DNA from: Viscum album
Taxonomy: Eukaryota; Streptophyta; Magnoliopsida; Santalales; Viscaceae
Reading direction: 5' to 3'
DNA: 64,000 bases
Assembly: GCA_963277665.1 (NCBI GenBank)
Contig: OY728121.1
Coordinates: 1,653,212,062-1,653,276,061, forward strand
Both the position numbers and the translations under genes were made by a program. Each line of letters opens with the position of its first letter. Position 1 is the first letter of the stretch. Under the pieces are notes generated by a model that had not been told where the DNA came from, did no database searches, and was given only the letters and a program-made list of their open reading frames with translations. This document shows, one piece after another, positions 36,290-47,537 of this stretch.

Positions 36290-37040
36290 ATTTTCTTGGG
36301 ATTAATTTCATACTATTCCACCTAGAATGTGGATAAAAAAATATTTGGTCATGCTATTGTTAAGTATAATAACCTACCATTGATCTATATATATTATTGA
36401 CATTAAATGTATTACCCTTATCATCCCATGAAAATTTCATCTGGATAGAAAAAAAAATTATATCGTCTCTTTTTAATAACCCATAAGAACACTTTGGAAT
36501 ATTTTAATAATATAGTAATGTACCTATAATTCCTTGTATCATATATAAACAAAGGGCAAAGGAAACAAAACTAGTCACAAAAAAAATAATATCATATTGG
36601 ATGAAATGTTCATGCATCTTTAATTGTGATTCATTCAATTGATTAAATGATACGTCATTGATATACACACAAACCGTTATCCTTTGATTTATATCATTAT
36701 TCACAAACACATTGTAATAAACTCAATAATTATAGAAACTAAGAATCTATAAATATTGATCAATTCATGAATATCTTGCTCGAGGTGCGTGTTTTATTCC
36801 AAACAAAGCCTTCTTCAAATAAACACATTTTTCTAATCTTCATGAATAAGAATACCATATGGTTTTTTGACGCATGCCTCTATTTCAAAAAAAAATCATT
36901 TAGAAACTATAACTTGAAATCCATCTGGAAAACAATAAACAACCTTAACTTACTAATATCCAAGAATAATCACATTGTATCCATCATATACATGGGTGTA
37001 AATGTATCCTCTATATCGATTCCATCGATCTAGGAGAATT
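36290..37040 (-). pseudogene. pol: Ty1/copia reverse transcriptase relic
   Basis: Minus-strand translations from 37,040 downward give IEDTFTPMYMMDTM, LFIVFQMDFKL and FLNDF (motif A, with Asp of QMDFK), KMCLFEEGFVWNKT (the KL-KALYGLKQ block), and VCVYINDVSFNQLNESQ (active-site YVDD here YIND) near 36,650. Several in-frame stops separate the blocks. The gag and integrase parts expected upstream cannot be recognised in 37,040-37,728, so the element is probably internally deleted. Confidence 0.75.
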
Positions 37041-39255
37041 CGTTGCACACTATTTATACCTTTTTTCAAATCACCATGCCTTATTCATTAGGTTTATTAT
37101 GGAAACCCCGCTTAGTCAAGATGTCATACATTTAATTTTTCCTCAAAATAATTTCCATTTTGATTCTTTATAATTTGTTCAGGATCCCAATTCATTATTA
37201 GAACTCAATTCTCATCTATTATTTTCTTATTAAAAAAGTATATCTTGATAAGAAATATATTTTCACTATAGACATTTTTCTATATATTTAAATTGGTTTT
37301 TCTTATCATCGATGATGTTATGCCTATCAATATCATCTTGGATCACTAGTTTCTATGTATATTTAGGTTTAACATCATCATAATCATCATTTGAATCATC
37401 TTATGAATATGTATCAACCGCTTTTTATCCCCCTAATTTTTTAAAATCTTAATCACTATCACCCAAAATTAATTTTTATTATTTAAATTGTATTATTATC
37501 ATTCTACATCAAATCAACATAATTTTTATCCACAACCCATATTATATTCTTAATAAATATTTCTATCTTCTTCTCATGAAAGTACGGAAATAAATATTTG
37601 AATACATGAACAAGACATAAAAATTTTAGATGGATCACCATTAGTTGGGATAATATTGGAAGCATAAAATAGAAATGTACCAGTATACTAAATAAAATAT
37701 AGTGAATTATTGTTATAATGATCATAGTTGACAAATTATCCCACCTATTTTACAACCATCCACACAATGATAGTTCAATATTCTAGCAATTGAACTAAAT
37801 GTCTTTCTTGTTACACAATAAGACATTAAAAGAAGAACATAATGTTAAATTGGGTATATTACAAAAAACACCAAGAATCTAAGATAATTTAAAAATAAAA
37901 ACCTAACAAACATATTTATTTTCAAATAAATTCAATCTCTTCTATAGCATTAAATTCAAAAAATACTGGATTTAAACAAAACATGATACATTATAAAAAT
38001 ATGATTATTTAAACATAACCATTATAAAATATCACTTAAGATGTATGGTAGGAATGGGACTTAATAATTAAATAAAATTATATTTTTTACAAATTTATAA
38101 AATAAATACAATAGTTATCTATATATAATATATAAAATAAGAATCAATTGAAATAGAAATAAATATTCATAGAAAAATTATATTTATCTGGAAAATGGTT
38201 TCAAGGAACCTTGTGCTCATACATTAAAAAATTTATATTTTAAAATTATTTTAATTTTTAATATTATCACATAAAAATTATCTTAGAGTGAATTTTTAGT
38301 ATTTTTATTAAAAGATTTATTTTTCAATGAATAGTGAAAAATAATATTTTTTATTGAAAACACTCCTTTTCATTTATAGAATATATATGGTTACATAATG
38401 TTTTTAATGGTTTTAAAATTACAATTAGAAAAATAATATTTATTAATCTAATTCAGGTTATTAAAATCAATTTCATGTTAAATTTTTATATTAACACTTT
38501 CTATAATAATTAAAATTTTCTCTGTGGAAACCATCTTTTTTCTCGTGTCTGCGGGTTTAATTTTAAATAAGATTTTCCAATTCTAAGAATGAACTTTTTA
38601 AATTAAATAAAATATTTTAAATTATTATAATTATTATTTTATAATAGTTTCATCTATTTTTTCATATTGAATTGTAAAAATATTAAAAATCAGTTACTGC
38701 ATTTACGGAAAAAAAAATTTGTTTACTGGAGGTTGAACTAAGAATATATGGATAAATTATCACCCATAACTTCTAAAATTAAAATTTTATGGCCATATTT
38801 TGATCATAAATTTTAAATGGAATGATAATGAGTTTTTGGAAGATTTTTTCTAATACAAAAATGGGGTATCATGTTTTCTTTTCAAAATTTCCAAGTTTGT
38901 CATATCCCCCACTTTTAAAATGTCACCCCATATCTTCTCATATTAACACTTCCAAAACCATTTGGTTTAGTTAATATTTATAAAATATATTTATTAATAC
39001 CTTCCCCACATCCTAGAGTTATTATTTTTATTATGAAACCCTCTTATGAAGGATTTTTGTGTAAACCTAAATGGGATAACTGATGAAGAAGTAAAATTCT
39101 TAACATGCATATTAGTTTTATTTATTCCTACACATCCTTAAAATATTATTATTTAATGATAATAAAATAAAATAATTAGTACTAATAAAATAATATATAA
39201 TTATTTTAATGGAATAACCTATAACTTTATCCACTACCATCAAATGGAAAAGTAA

Positions 39256-39299
39256 ATTGTCGATCGTGTGTACATCAAACTATAGCCTCATGAACCAAT
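39256..39299 (+). other. LTR hairpin module 1 (solo LTR)
   Basis: ATTG (39256-39259) with CAAT (39296-39299), and TCGTG (39264-39268) with CATGA (39289-39293, one G-U pair) enclose a degenerate ACTATAGCCT core. Confidence 0.45.
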
Positions 39300-39449
39300 G
39301 TAATTTATTTTCCATAACCACGTACAATGGCTGGTTATAATGAAGTATGTGATATATTTATATGATATTTATTATATTATTATAATTTTTTCATTTTTTA
39401 CTTCCGATAAACAATCTTAATTTCCATTCTGTGGGGGTATGATAAATTT

Positions 39450-39482
39450 ATTCGTGTATACGGTGAACTACCACCTCATAAT
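39450..39482 (+). other. LTR hairpin module 2 (solo LTR)
   Basis: ATTCGTG pairs with CATAAT (one bulge, one G-U) around ATACGGTGAACTACCACCT, the same core as element 2's first module whose stem is TTTTGTG/CACAAAA. Confidence 0.55.
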
Positions 39483-39631
39483 GTAATGTAATTTATTTTT
39501 TCTTACACTTTACATGGAAGGTAGTAATGAAAAATTTGGTTAATATATGTGATATTGATGAAAAAATTATAATTTTGGAAATATAATACCACATATAACT
39601 TCTTACACTATCATACATTGTAAAAAAAATA

Positions 39632-39678
39632 ACATCACTCGTGCCTATATGTGGACTATCGCCTCGAGATAGCGATGT
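39632..39678 (+). other. LTR hairpin module 3 (solo LTR)
   Basis: ACATC (39632-39636) pairs with GATGT (39674-39678) and CTCG (39638-39641) with CGAG (39665-39668) around GTGGACTATCGC. Confidence 0.55.
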
Positions 39679-39826
39679 GAAATGTTTTTAATTTTTTTTT
39701 TACATGGTTAGTAATAAAGATGAATTTTATTAATATAAAGGTTAAATATAACATAATTATTATTATTTGGAGGTTAATTAATATTTATTTTCATTTCATT
39801 CCACCTTTAGAGAAAATGGAAACAAC

Positions 39827-39874
39827 ATTCATTCATACGTACAGCCTACCATTTCCCTAAATAGTGTAATGAAT
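39827..39874 (+). other. LTR hairpin module 4 (solo LTR)
   Basis: A perfect 7-bp ATTCATT (39827-39833)/AATGAAT (39868-39874) stem encloses ATACGTACAGCCTACCATT. Confidence 0.55.
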
Positions 39875-41512
39875 TAGTTATCTTTAACTTTTACCTACAA
39901 ATATAAATATATGTATATAATGAATATAAATTATATTTATATAATTGTAAAAAAATTTATATTATTTAATCATTATCAATGTAAAAGGACTGAAAATACA
40001 AAATCAAAACATAAATGAAACACAAATATGTTATTACCCCATACGTGATTTTATCATGTAACTGTTAATATAAGGGTAATGAAACAATATAAGTAAATAA
40101 TATATTGTATGAAACATATTATTATGGTTATTTAATTTATTTATAATAAATATATATTTATTACACCAGAAATATGAATATTTACCAACTAAATTGAACC
40201 TTTAGAGAGGGATCTCTCACCTCAATTTTACATTTGTGTGACATTTTCCAAATTCACCAATTAGTTCTTTTGTGTGGTGTATATAATACCCATTTTGATG
40301 TTTTATATAATTAGTTACTCTATTATAATTGTATTTAATGTATCATGAAATATTATTTATTTTCATTGGATTTATATATTAAGAGTTATCAAAGTGTTAA
40401 AGGTATATTTTACAATGTGATTATTTATTTGGATTCTTTATGATTAATTTTCTATTGATGAAACCTTACGATATATCCCTAAATAGACTCTTGAATTTCC
40501 TTCTACACTAGTTTAAAATAAAATTTTCATGTAATCATACTATTTTAAACTCTTTGGTACTTAAAATTATTGAGACGGCTATTTTAAGACAATCAAACAT
40601 TATTTCTCTTTTAAATCAAAAATGCTTTTCACTTCGATGTACATGTTTTCTAAAAATATTTTAAAAAATTATCCAAGTGATTTATTAAATATATTTTATT
40701 GGTGACTATATATTCAAAAAAATGATTTCAAATTACTCTACTAATTTTTTTCCAAACAATTTATTTTTTTAAAATTTTACTTAAAATGTGAATGAAATTA
40801 TTGTTTAACATAAATGGCATGTATGGAATTTCCCACCGTCATGAAAATGCATTACTATAATTAATCTTTATAAGTTTACAATGTTATTTATTAAAAAACA
40901 TTTTCCAAAATATTCTATAACTTTTTGTTTTGAAATTTATTTTCAATTTGAAAGTGATATTATCCTTAGGAATGTTTTTATTAGTATTTGTATAGAATTT
41001 GTATTCATCGACAGCAGCATCCCACATTTTTCCTTATGTTGCATTTGAGAATATGTTGTATTGATTCCATCCAAACTATTTATCCATATTGTTTACAATA
41101 TATTTCACATGGATGTAATATTTTTGTACCATTCACTAAATTAATCACAATGGTGTATATTTATGTTTATTGATTATGGAATCTATTAAACTTTCATGTG
41201 CTAGTTTTCAACATTAATGGTTGTGTTGATTATGTTTCATCCATTTCATATGAGGAATTCATCGGATATATCATGTAATGGGTGGGGCCTAGTATAGTCC
41301 CACGATGCATCATTAGGTCTCATGAGAAAAACTAGCTTAGGTTTTTGGCGGAGGCATTACCCATTCATCTAATATTTCGTAACATGATCCCTTAAAGGTA
41401 TGGTTATGATTTCCAGCATTATGAATTTTCTCATTATGAGATTACTCATTGATATTCCATGTGATTATTTGAATTTTAATAATATTTATGGTCATGTTTC
41501 AGGATCATGTGA

Positions 41513-41517
41513 TTATT
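41513..41517. repeat. Array target-site duplication, left copy
   Basis: TTATT, identical to 59608-59612. Five bases is the usual Ty3/gypsy duplication length. Confidence 0.85.
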
Positions 41518-43418
41518 TGTAACACCCCAAGAATTCATAGTGTGTTATTTCTTCAAAATAATTCAATAACTTGCACTACACGCAACACTGAGTTCAATTG
41601 AACCATGACTTACCAAAAAAAAAATCCATTAAAAGAGGTCATGAATAGTATTAACTAAATTTTAAACTTTATATAATCCTTATAATTTTAGAATCCATAT
41701 TATGAGTTTCTTAGTCATAATGCAAGAACAGATTCATTTTCAGTATTGCACTTTTATCAACTTTTGATAGTGAAACCTTTTTAAATACAATATTTTAAAC
41801 TTTTTGACTAAATGGAGACATCAAAAAATTTAAAATGAAACATCCCAAGCTTCCACGGTACGCTTTCCTTTGAATAAAATAGTAGCGTGTGTTGTACGCA
41901 ACTTCGAGTTCTAACACACCGTAACCAATCAAACTAGCTGTTATGAATAGTAATACCTACTTTTTGAAGTTATATATATTTTATATTTTAAAATGGACAT
42001 CATTTTTGGATTCGGAATATCAAATTTAGCCTAAGGTGAAATTTTGGTACTTTTCGGATAACTTTCATATTTTGATGAATAGTGAAAATTACTAAATTTT
42101 AATTAAAAACAACTTTTTTAATCAAAATAATTAATAGTGAAAAATTATGAATTTGAGTGGTTTTAAAGTATATTTAGAATATATTTTTAATATTTAATAT
42201 AATTTTGGTCATTGGACATAATTTTACAATTAAACCGAACATAAACAAGTGTCAATCTTTTGATAGTTATTATCTCTTAAAAACACGCTTTTTGTTTTGA
42301 CAGTGGGAATTAATTTTAAATTAATTTCTGCCACTTCTGTGTTTTGAATTTAGGAAAATGGATTCCATATTTGGAATCATGATGTTCAAATTTTGTAAAT
42401 AGGTAACTTTTGTTTTTAGACATTTTGAATAATTACTGCGGTAAATATTTTATTTACCATGGTTAAGGGTAAATCCGGTAAATAAGGGTTAAAAAATAAT
42501 ATTATAATAATACTAAATTACCCTAAAACGTGTCTTAAACCTATTGGTTGATACATGGTCGACCATGAGAATCTTTGGGTCTATTTTGGGACCCCATGGA
42601 TCCACTTGTAAGTGATAATGACACTTTATTTTAATTTAGTTAAAATGAATACAAAAATGACACAAGCATATATCTTTTAGAACAACAATTGTTACATAGG
42701 GTTATATATGCTGGATTTTAGATTATAAATATTAATTAGAAATCTAAAAAGATTTCTTACATAATGATATTTTATTTATAATTTTTAGACATTAAATAAT
42801 TTATTTTATATATGACACAATGATGATGCAGTAATTACTATAATAGTGACAAATTAAAATAATTGATATTATAAATACCCAAATAAATATAATATGAAAC
42901 TTTTAATGAATTAAACTAATTTTCTAGGATAATATGATATATTAGGATTGATTTAATTGACTTTGTTCGAAGTAATCAATCTGTTATGAGTTTCAAAAAA
43001 ATCAACTATTGAATAGTGTCAAAATTGACATAAAAGAGTTCTTAAAACAAATATTATATTATTAATTGATATTAAATTCCTAAAAATCTAAGGTTCGGAC
43101 AAGAGACTTATATCATGATAGTTTCATCATTAATGGACCACTTGGGGGTCTCTTGGATGTATATAGTAAGTTTATTAACCATATTATATAAAAATACAAA
43201 GAGACATTGTAAAAGTGAAACTAATTAACTTAGAGTTAATACTTAAAGATAAGGTTAATATAAGTACCCAAACCTGTCTGAATTCTATTGGTTGAGTGGT
43301 TTTCGACCTATCCCCACCTTAGCCTTTGAATAGTCAACTTTGGAGCCATTTTAAACCGAATATGAATTTATTATAAATTAATATTTCTAGCTTTTCCAAA
43401 GGTGCCCCTCACCCCTCT

Positions 43419-43426
43419 TATAAAAG
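43419..43426 (+). promoter_or_regulatory. Array LTR-1 TATA box
   Basis: TATAAAAG follows CCCCTCACCCCTCT and precedes a C/T-rich start region. Transcription would begin about 30 bases downstream, near 43,450, setting the U3/R border. Confidence 0.72.
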
Positions 43427-43762
43427 GGCACTCCTCCTTCTCATTTCTTCACACCTTCAAAGCCTTTTGGTTCGGCCAAAATCTGCCCAAATACTCTCCC
43501 AACATCCCTCACTACAACCTAGAGGCCTTAGTTTGATCAGAAAGCCAACCTATGGAGCCCTTTTGATCAAATCAAAAGGAAGAACCCGAAGAAGAGGTAA
43601 TGATTTCACCACCCTTCTCCAAGTTCCTTTCTTCTTCCACTTCCTCTTTCGTTGTTCTTACCATTCTAAAATAATAACTCCAGTATCTTACATATACTGT
43701 GATGTTATTATAAATATGGTACAACCATATTCAGTATTCTATCCACCCTTTGAATAACATGT

Positions 43763-43807
43763 CACCATACGTGCATACGTACGGCTTACCGTCTCCACGT
43801 CGTGGTG
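43763..43807 (+). other. LTR hairpin module A (array LTR-1)
   Basis: CACCATACGTG (43763-43773) pairs with CACGTCGTGGTG (43796-43807) over 11 pairs with one bulged C, and ACGG (43781-43784) pairs with CCGT (43789-43792) around a CTTA tetraloop. Confidence 0.65.
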
Positions 43808-43953
43808 TAATTGTTATTCAATATATTATTATTTGGATGGGTATAATAATGATGTGTAACTCATGTAAATAATAAATATAACATGTTAATGATTATGTAT
43901 ATATGATATACCATCCATTTATATATTATTTTAATATCAAAATAATGATATTG

Positions 43954-43995
43954 TCGCTCGTGCGTACGTACGGACTACCGTCTCCACGAACGCGA
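43954..43995 (+). other. LTR hairpin module B (array LTR-1)
   Basis: TCGC (43954-43957) pairs with GCGA (43992-43995) and CGTG (43959-43962) with CACG (43985-43988), with an inner ACGG/CCGT stem and ACTA tetraloop. The outer stem sequence differs from module A yet still pairs. Confidence 0.65.
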
Positions 43996-45223
43996 TGAGA
44001 TTCATTCTCCATCGTATCCATTCAAGTATAATTATCATTTGATGATTTAAAAATGATGTTTAAGGACTTGATATCATTCTGGATATGAATAATATACAAC
44101 CTATCCTTTACAAACATGTCTTACGTAACAAAACATATAAAAGAAAACAAGTAAGTTAACACCCGATATAATGATAATACTAAGATATTATTAACAAATC
44201 AATGTTAAAAGATCATATATGATATCATGTTATTATATATGATTCTTGTATAATTTAATAACAACTATTTCACCACTATACAGGAGGTTAACCTACCCCA
44301 ACCAAGGGAAAGTACAAGGTAAGGGTTTATTTCGCAATCTCTTCATTATCCGAGGTTGTTTATACATAATTATCTACTGGGATTTCTTTATCATCCACAT
44401 CCATGTTACTTAGAAATGTATTTCAAAACATTTTCACTATTTACAAAGAATATGGGTTATAGTAATTTATACCCTTATGTGTTTTTAAAGGAATATTTCC
44501 ATCGTTTTCCAAACAAGGCACTTTTTACCTTTTGACAAATTTAAGGTAAGAATGTTTTTTTTTAAACTTATACGGCAGGTGTAGCTATTTACCGCCGTTA
44601 TAAAATCGTCAAAGCTTCCCTTACAAGCTTACAAGGATATTTTCAAATTAAATGTTTTATTTTATAATTATGTGACTTTTAAATGATTTCAAAATAAATA
44701 ATTTCAGAATTTCAGAAAGGTACTCTTTATCAAAATCAGAATTTTAAATGTTTTAAAGATTTATCTTTATAAATCTTTTTAATTAATGTCTTCAAAATGG
44801 TTTTTAAGGATTTATTTATATGGACATGAATGTTTTTAAAAATTTTAATTCCTTTCAGAAGTTTCAAAGTGGTATGGGACACTTTGATTCAAAAATCTCT
44901 TTTTAATTACTTCCTTTATAAATGTGTGACTTTTAAATGATTTCAAAAAAGGAGATATTTCCCTCAAATAGTTTTGATTTCATCTATGTCAACATCCTTT
45001 GATGAATTTTAAGCTTATTTGAAGATGATTTATTATGATACAAAACTTCTATATTGTATTGAAGGTTTTGTGACATTTTTGACTGTGGATGTTCTATTTT
45101 TATAACATTCATAGTTTATGGTGAAAGTATTGACATTTCGTATGCTAGTTTTAATACAAATGTTTATGTTATGTTTAAACCTTTTCATATGGGAATGGAT
45201 TGGATTTAATATGTGACGGGTGG

Positions 45224-45266
45224 AGCCCGCTATAGCTCCTCGATGCATCGGTAGGTCTCATGAGAC
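45224..45266 (+). other. Palindrome cluster in LTR-1 U5
   Basis: GGAGC/GCTCC around CCGCTATA, then perfect palindromes CGATGCATCG (45241-45250) and GTCTCATGAGAC (45255-45266). The same cluster is in LTR-2 (about 52,098-52,140) and LTR-3 (about 58,972-59,014), and diverged forms are in the other LTRs. Confidence 0.65.
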
Positions 45267-45861
45267 AAACTAGTGTCTTGGCACAAGGCCTTGAAAAAAT
45301 CTTATTTGTAGTCTTGGCACGAGGCCTTGACTATGTGGTTATGATAGTCTGGCATTATGCATTCCAACATTATGAAAGTGGTTATTGATTTTTGCGTGTG
45401 ATTATTCGATTAGTAGAATATCCATGTGAATAAGTAAATGGAATTATTTCATTTTATTTATGCCATACCATGTTGAAAGTTCATGTTTGAAAGGCTTTTG
45501 TTTTAGTTATACATTTACTTAAAAGTTTATTCTTATTTATGAAAGTTTCCGCTATATTGTTATCCTTACTGGGCATTTGAGCTCACCCCTTTTCTATGTT
45601 TCATTTTTCCCAGGAAGTGAAGAAGTAAGTTATGAATGACCTGCAGGGATATTATGTGGGGATATGAGTATGGATTATGGAGACAATATGTTGTTGTAGT
45701 AGTCTTTCGTTTAATGATGTAATGTAAAACTTATGAATATATCTAGTGTTTCCAAGGCTACTAAACCAATCGGTCTTTCGAGATTTGATCTTTCTTGTGA
45801 TCATGCCAATGTTATGTAATAATGCACCGACTCTGGGTAACTGGGGTCGGGGCATTACAGT

Positions 45862-45873
45862 TGGTATCAGAGG
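45862..45873 (+). other. PBS-1 of the array
   Basis: TGGTATCAGAGG, complementary to the tRNA-iMet 3' end except for its last base, two bases after LTR-1. Confidence 0.88.
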
Positions 45874-46360
45874 AAGTTTAGTACAAACCTTGGAAGCTAG
45901 ATTTAGATAAACTCTTATTTGAGCACGTAGACCTAAGATGAACTTTGAGGTTTAGTATAGAAGAACTTCCTATAATTTTGGTATTGTAGAGATTTTGTGA
46001 GTTTTCCGAGCAATAAATCCCTATCTGGATACGAGCAGGTAGAGGCGGCTCTGGCACAGATGTACCTAGGGGTAAAACCCGAAAACACCGCTTTGAGCTA
46101 GACTCGAACGGGAACTGGTGCACGACAACGGGCCTTGCTGCACTCTTGGTTACGACACTCCCGGGGGATATGCTTAGGATAACTCTCATTTTCTTTACAA
46201 ATCATTATGAAGGGTTTATGAGTATATACTTCCTCAAAGAAAACATTTTCATGATTATGGATTATATCCATAAATATTTCAATTTATTTTAAGTGTTTTA
46301 TAAGTATGGGATTATGTGTTTGGATTCATAAACTGATCTAGTTTATGCCATGGTATAGAA

Positions 46361-46879
46361 ATGACGCCCAGTAGAAGGAATGAGAACTCCAGAAATACAC
46401 ATGATTCAAAGAGAAGGAAGGATCATATCTTTCATGGTCTTACGCTAGAATTTATAAGAGAAATAGTCTCCCATGTATTATCATCATATGAAGAAATAAT
46501 ATCATGTGTTGATAAGATATGTAAAGAGTTTACTGAGTCCTATGGCTTTGAAGGGAAGTAAGAGAAGAAAAGGATAGAAGAGAGAAAGATGGATAAAGGG
46601 AAGAAGGAAAATAAGAATTTTCCCATATGTGGTAACTGTGGAAAGAAACACCCTGGAACTTGCCTGAAAGGAATGGGAGTTTGTTATAAGTGTGGAGGAA
46701 AAGGGCACAAAGTACGTGACTACAAGGGTAAGAAAATGGTTTTAAATGTACAATGCTTCATTTGCAAGGAGTTTGGACACTACGCGAACCTATGTCCCAG
46801 TCATCAGACTATGCCGCACATGATGCTATTGGATAATAATCAAGTTATGATACTACCACAGATTAAGAGGAATGATTAG
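46361..46879 (+). pseudogene. gag: Nucleocapsid-like gag, copy 1 (nonsense-interrupted)
   Basis: This has the same 172-codon frame as the intact copy at 53235-53753, starting at the equivalent ATG. Codon 67 is TAA here and CAA in copy 2, so the frame stops before the zinc knuckles. A second lesion changes the last Cys of knuckle 2 (residue 121) to Tyr. Relative to copy 2, I count eight coding differences, all changing the amino acid or creating the stop, and no silent ones, which indicates lack of constraint on at least one copy. Residues after the stop remain in frame to the same end. Confidence 0.85.
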
Positions 46880-47414
46880 AGTTATTATGTTGATTATATC
46901 AATTGAGTGTTGTATCAACAATGTACTTGTTATAATAATTATGGAGTATATAAGGATTGTACTGCAGTACTATTTCATTAAGGACTTGAGATGGTGTGGA
47001 ACAAAGAAAAGTGACTCAGTAGCAGGTTAAATGTTTGGAAAATATATGGTTGAGAGAAAGATAAACCATAATATGGTTCAGATACCGAGGTGGTGATTTT
47101 AGAATAATACATGATTGATTTGGATAAATTATATTGGATATTATTGACTACCTTGAAGCTGATTAATGATTTGTATATTCCATCATTGTTGGGGTTTAAA
47201 ACATTTTTGGATTAATGAAGTATATCCAGCATTCTATATGGAATAAGGGAACATGAATGTAATCAATAAGGAATATGGTAATACATGATGAAGGTATTCA
47301 TATGCTATTACGGGGTAAAAAGGATCTATATTATGTTTACCTTCCTTATAAATGTTGGACTGTGAGTTTGGATAGAAGTATTTTGGATAGTTCTAGTTTG
47401 AATTATTTTGGATT

Positions 47415-47537
47415 TCCATAAAAGGACAACCCGGAGGTCGGGCGGCAACCCGTCGCGTCCGGCAAGGCTGCGAGACTCGAACCCGCAACCGAAGGGCGAC
47501 AAGGGTGTATCACCTACCACTGGCCCAAGAGATGTCC
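47415..47537 (-). mobile_element. Short tRNA-derived SINE in INT-1
   Basis: On the minus strand the GC-rich unit starts GGACATCTCTTGGGCC, has an A-box-like TGGGCCAGTGGTAG (47514-47527) and a B-box GGTTCGAGTCTC (47472-47483), and ends GGTTGTCC followed by TTTTATGGAAA. TGGATT occurs on both sides (47409-47414, 47538-47543) as a possible target duplication. It is about 114-123 bp with no open frame of its own; the minus-strand 64-codon frame over it is incidental. An identical placement is found in INT-2, so it was present before the array formed. Confidence 0.68.

Larger units (their letters stand above)
33968..37808 (-). mobile_element. Decayed Ty1/copia retrotransposon (left portion; 5' LTR resumes at 60,043)
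   Basis: 3' LTR, PPT, RNase H and RT relics lie in copia order on the minus strand. The 5' LTR begins TGACAAATTATCCCACC at 37,729 and is cut at 37,808 by a solo chromovirus-type LTR, then continues at 60,043-61,053. The stretch 37,040-37,728 holds no recognised domain. A PBS cannot be read with confidence beside 37,729. The outer target duplication is weak (TTATT/TTATA if edges shift by one). Confidence 0.7.
37809..41517 (+). repeat. Solo LTR of the element-2/array lineage, part 1
   Basis: It starts TGTTACACAATAAGACAT (array LTR start: TGTAACACCCCAAGA). Its target duplication TTTCT (37804-37808) matches TTTCA at 60,043-60,047. Order of landmarks: U3-like AT-rich region, four hairpin modules (39,256-39,299; 39,450-39,482; 39,632-39,678; 39,827-39,874), GGTGGGGCC...CCCACGATGCATCATTAGG and TCTCATGAGA (41,280-41,335). 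It is interrupted at 41,517 by the array. No internal region, PBS or PPT of its own is present, so it is a solo LTR of about 4.14 kb after removal of the array. No genes. Confidence 0.8.
41518..45859 (+). repeat. Array LTR-1
   Basis: It runs from TGTAACACCCC to GGGGCATTACA. U3 includes palindromes GGTAAATATTTTATTTACC (42440-42458) and CATGGTCGACCATG (about 42556-42569). The TATA box is at 43419-43426, hairpin modules at 43763-43807 and 43954-43995, the palindrome cluster at 45,224-45,266, and paired CTTGGCACAAGGCCTTGA/CTTGGCACGAGGCCTTGA repeats at about 45,277-45,331. Its U3 agrees with LTR-3 and its R/U5 differs from both other LTRs. The 96-codon frame starting at 43467 lies in the leader just after the TATA box, is also open in LTR-3, and shows no family resemblance. 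Confidence 0.9.

Noticed and set aside
37504..37734. Minus-strand 76-codon frame as copia integrase or gag
   Set aside because: Position fits an upstream copia region, but no HHCC, DDE or knuckle motif can be read.
45878..46189. 103-codon minus-strand frame in the array leader (also 52752-53063)
   Set aside because: It lies antisense in the untranslated leader after the PBS, has no domain, and its conservation follows from the copies being about 99% alike.
47326..47520. 64-codon minus-strand frame, also at 54200-54394
   Set aside because: It is the antisense reading across the tRNA-type SINE; its residues reflect the SINE's GC content, and no protein family fits.
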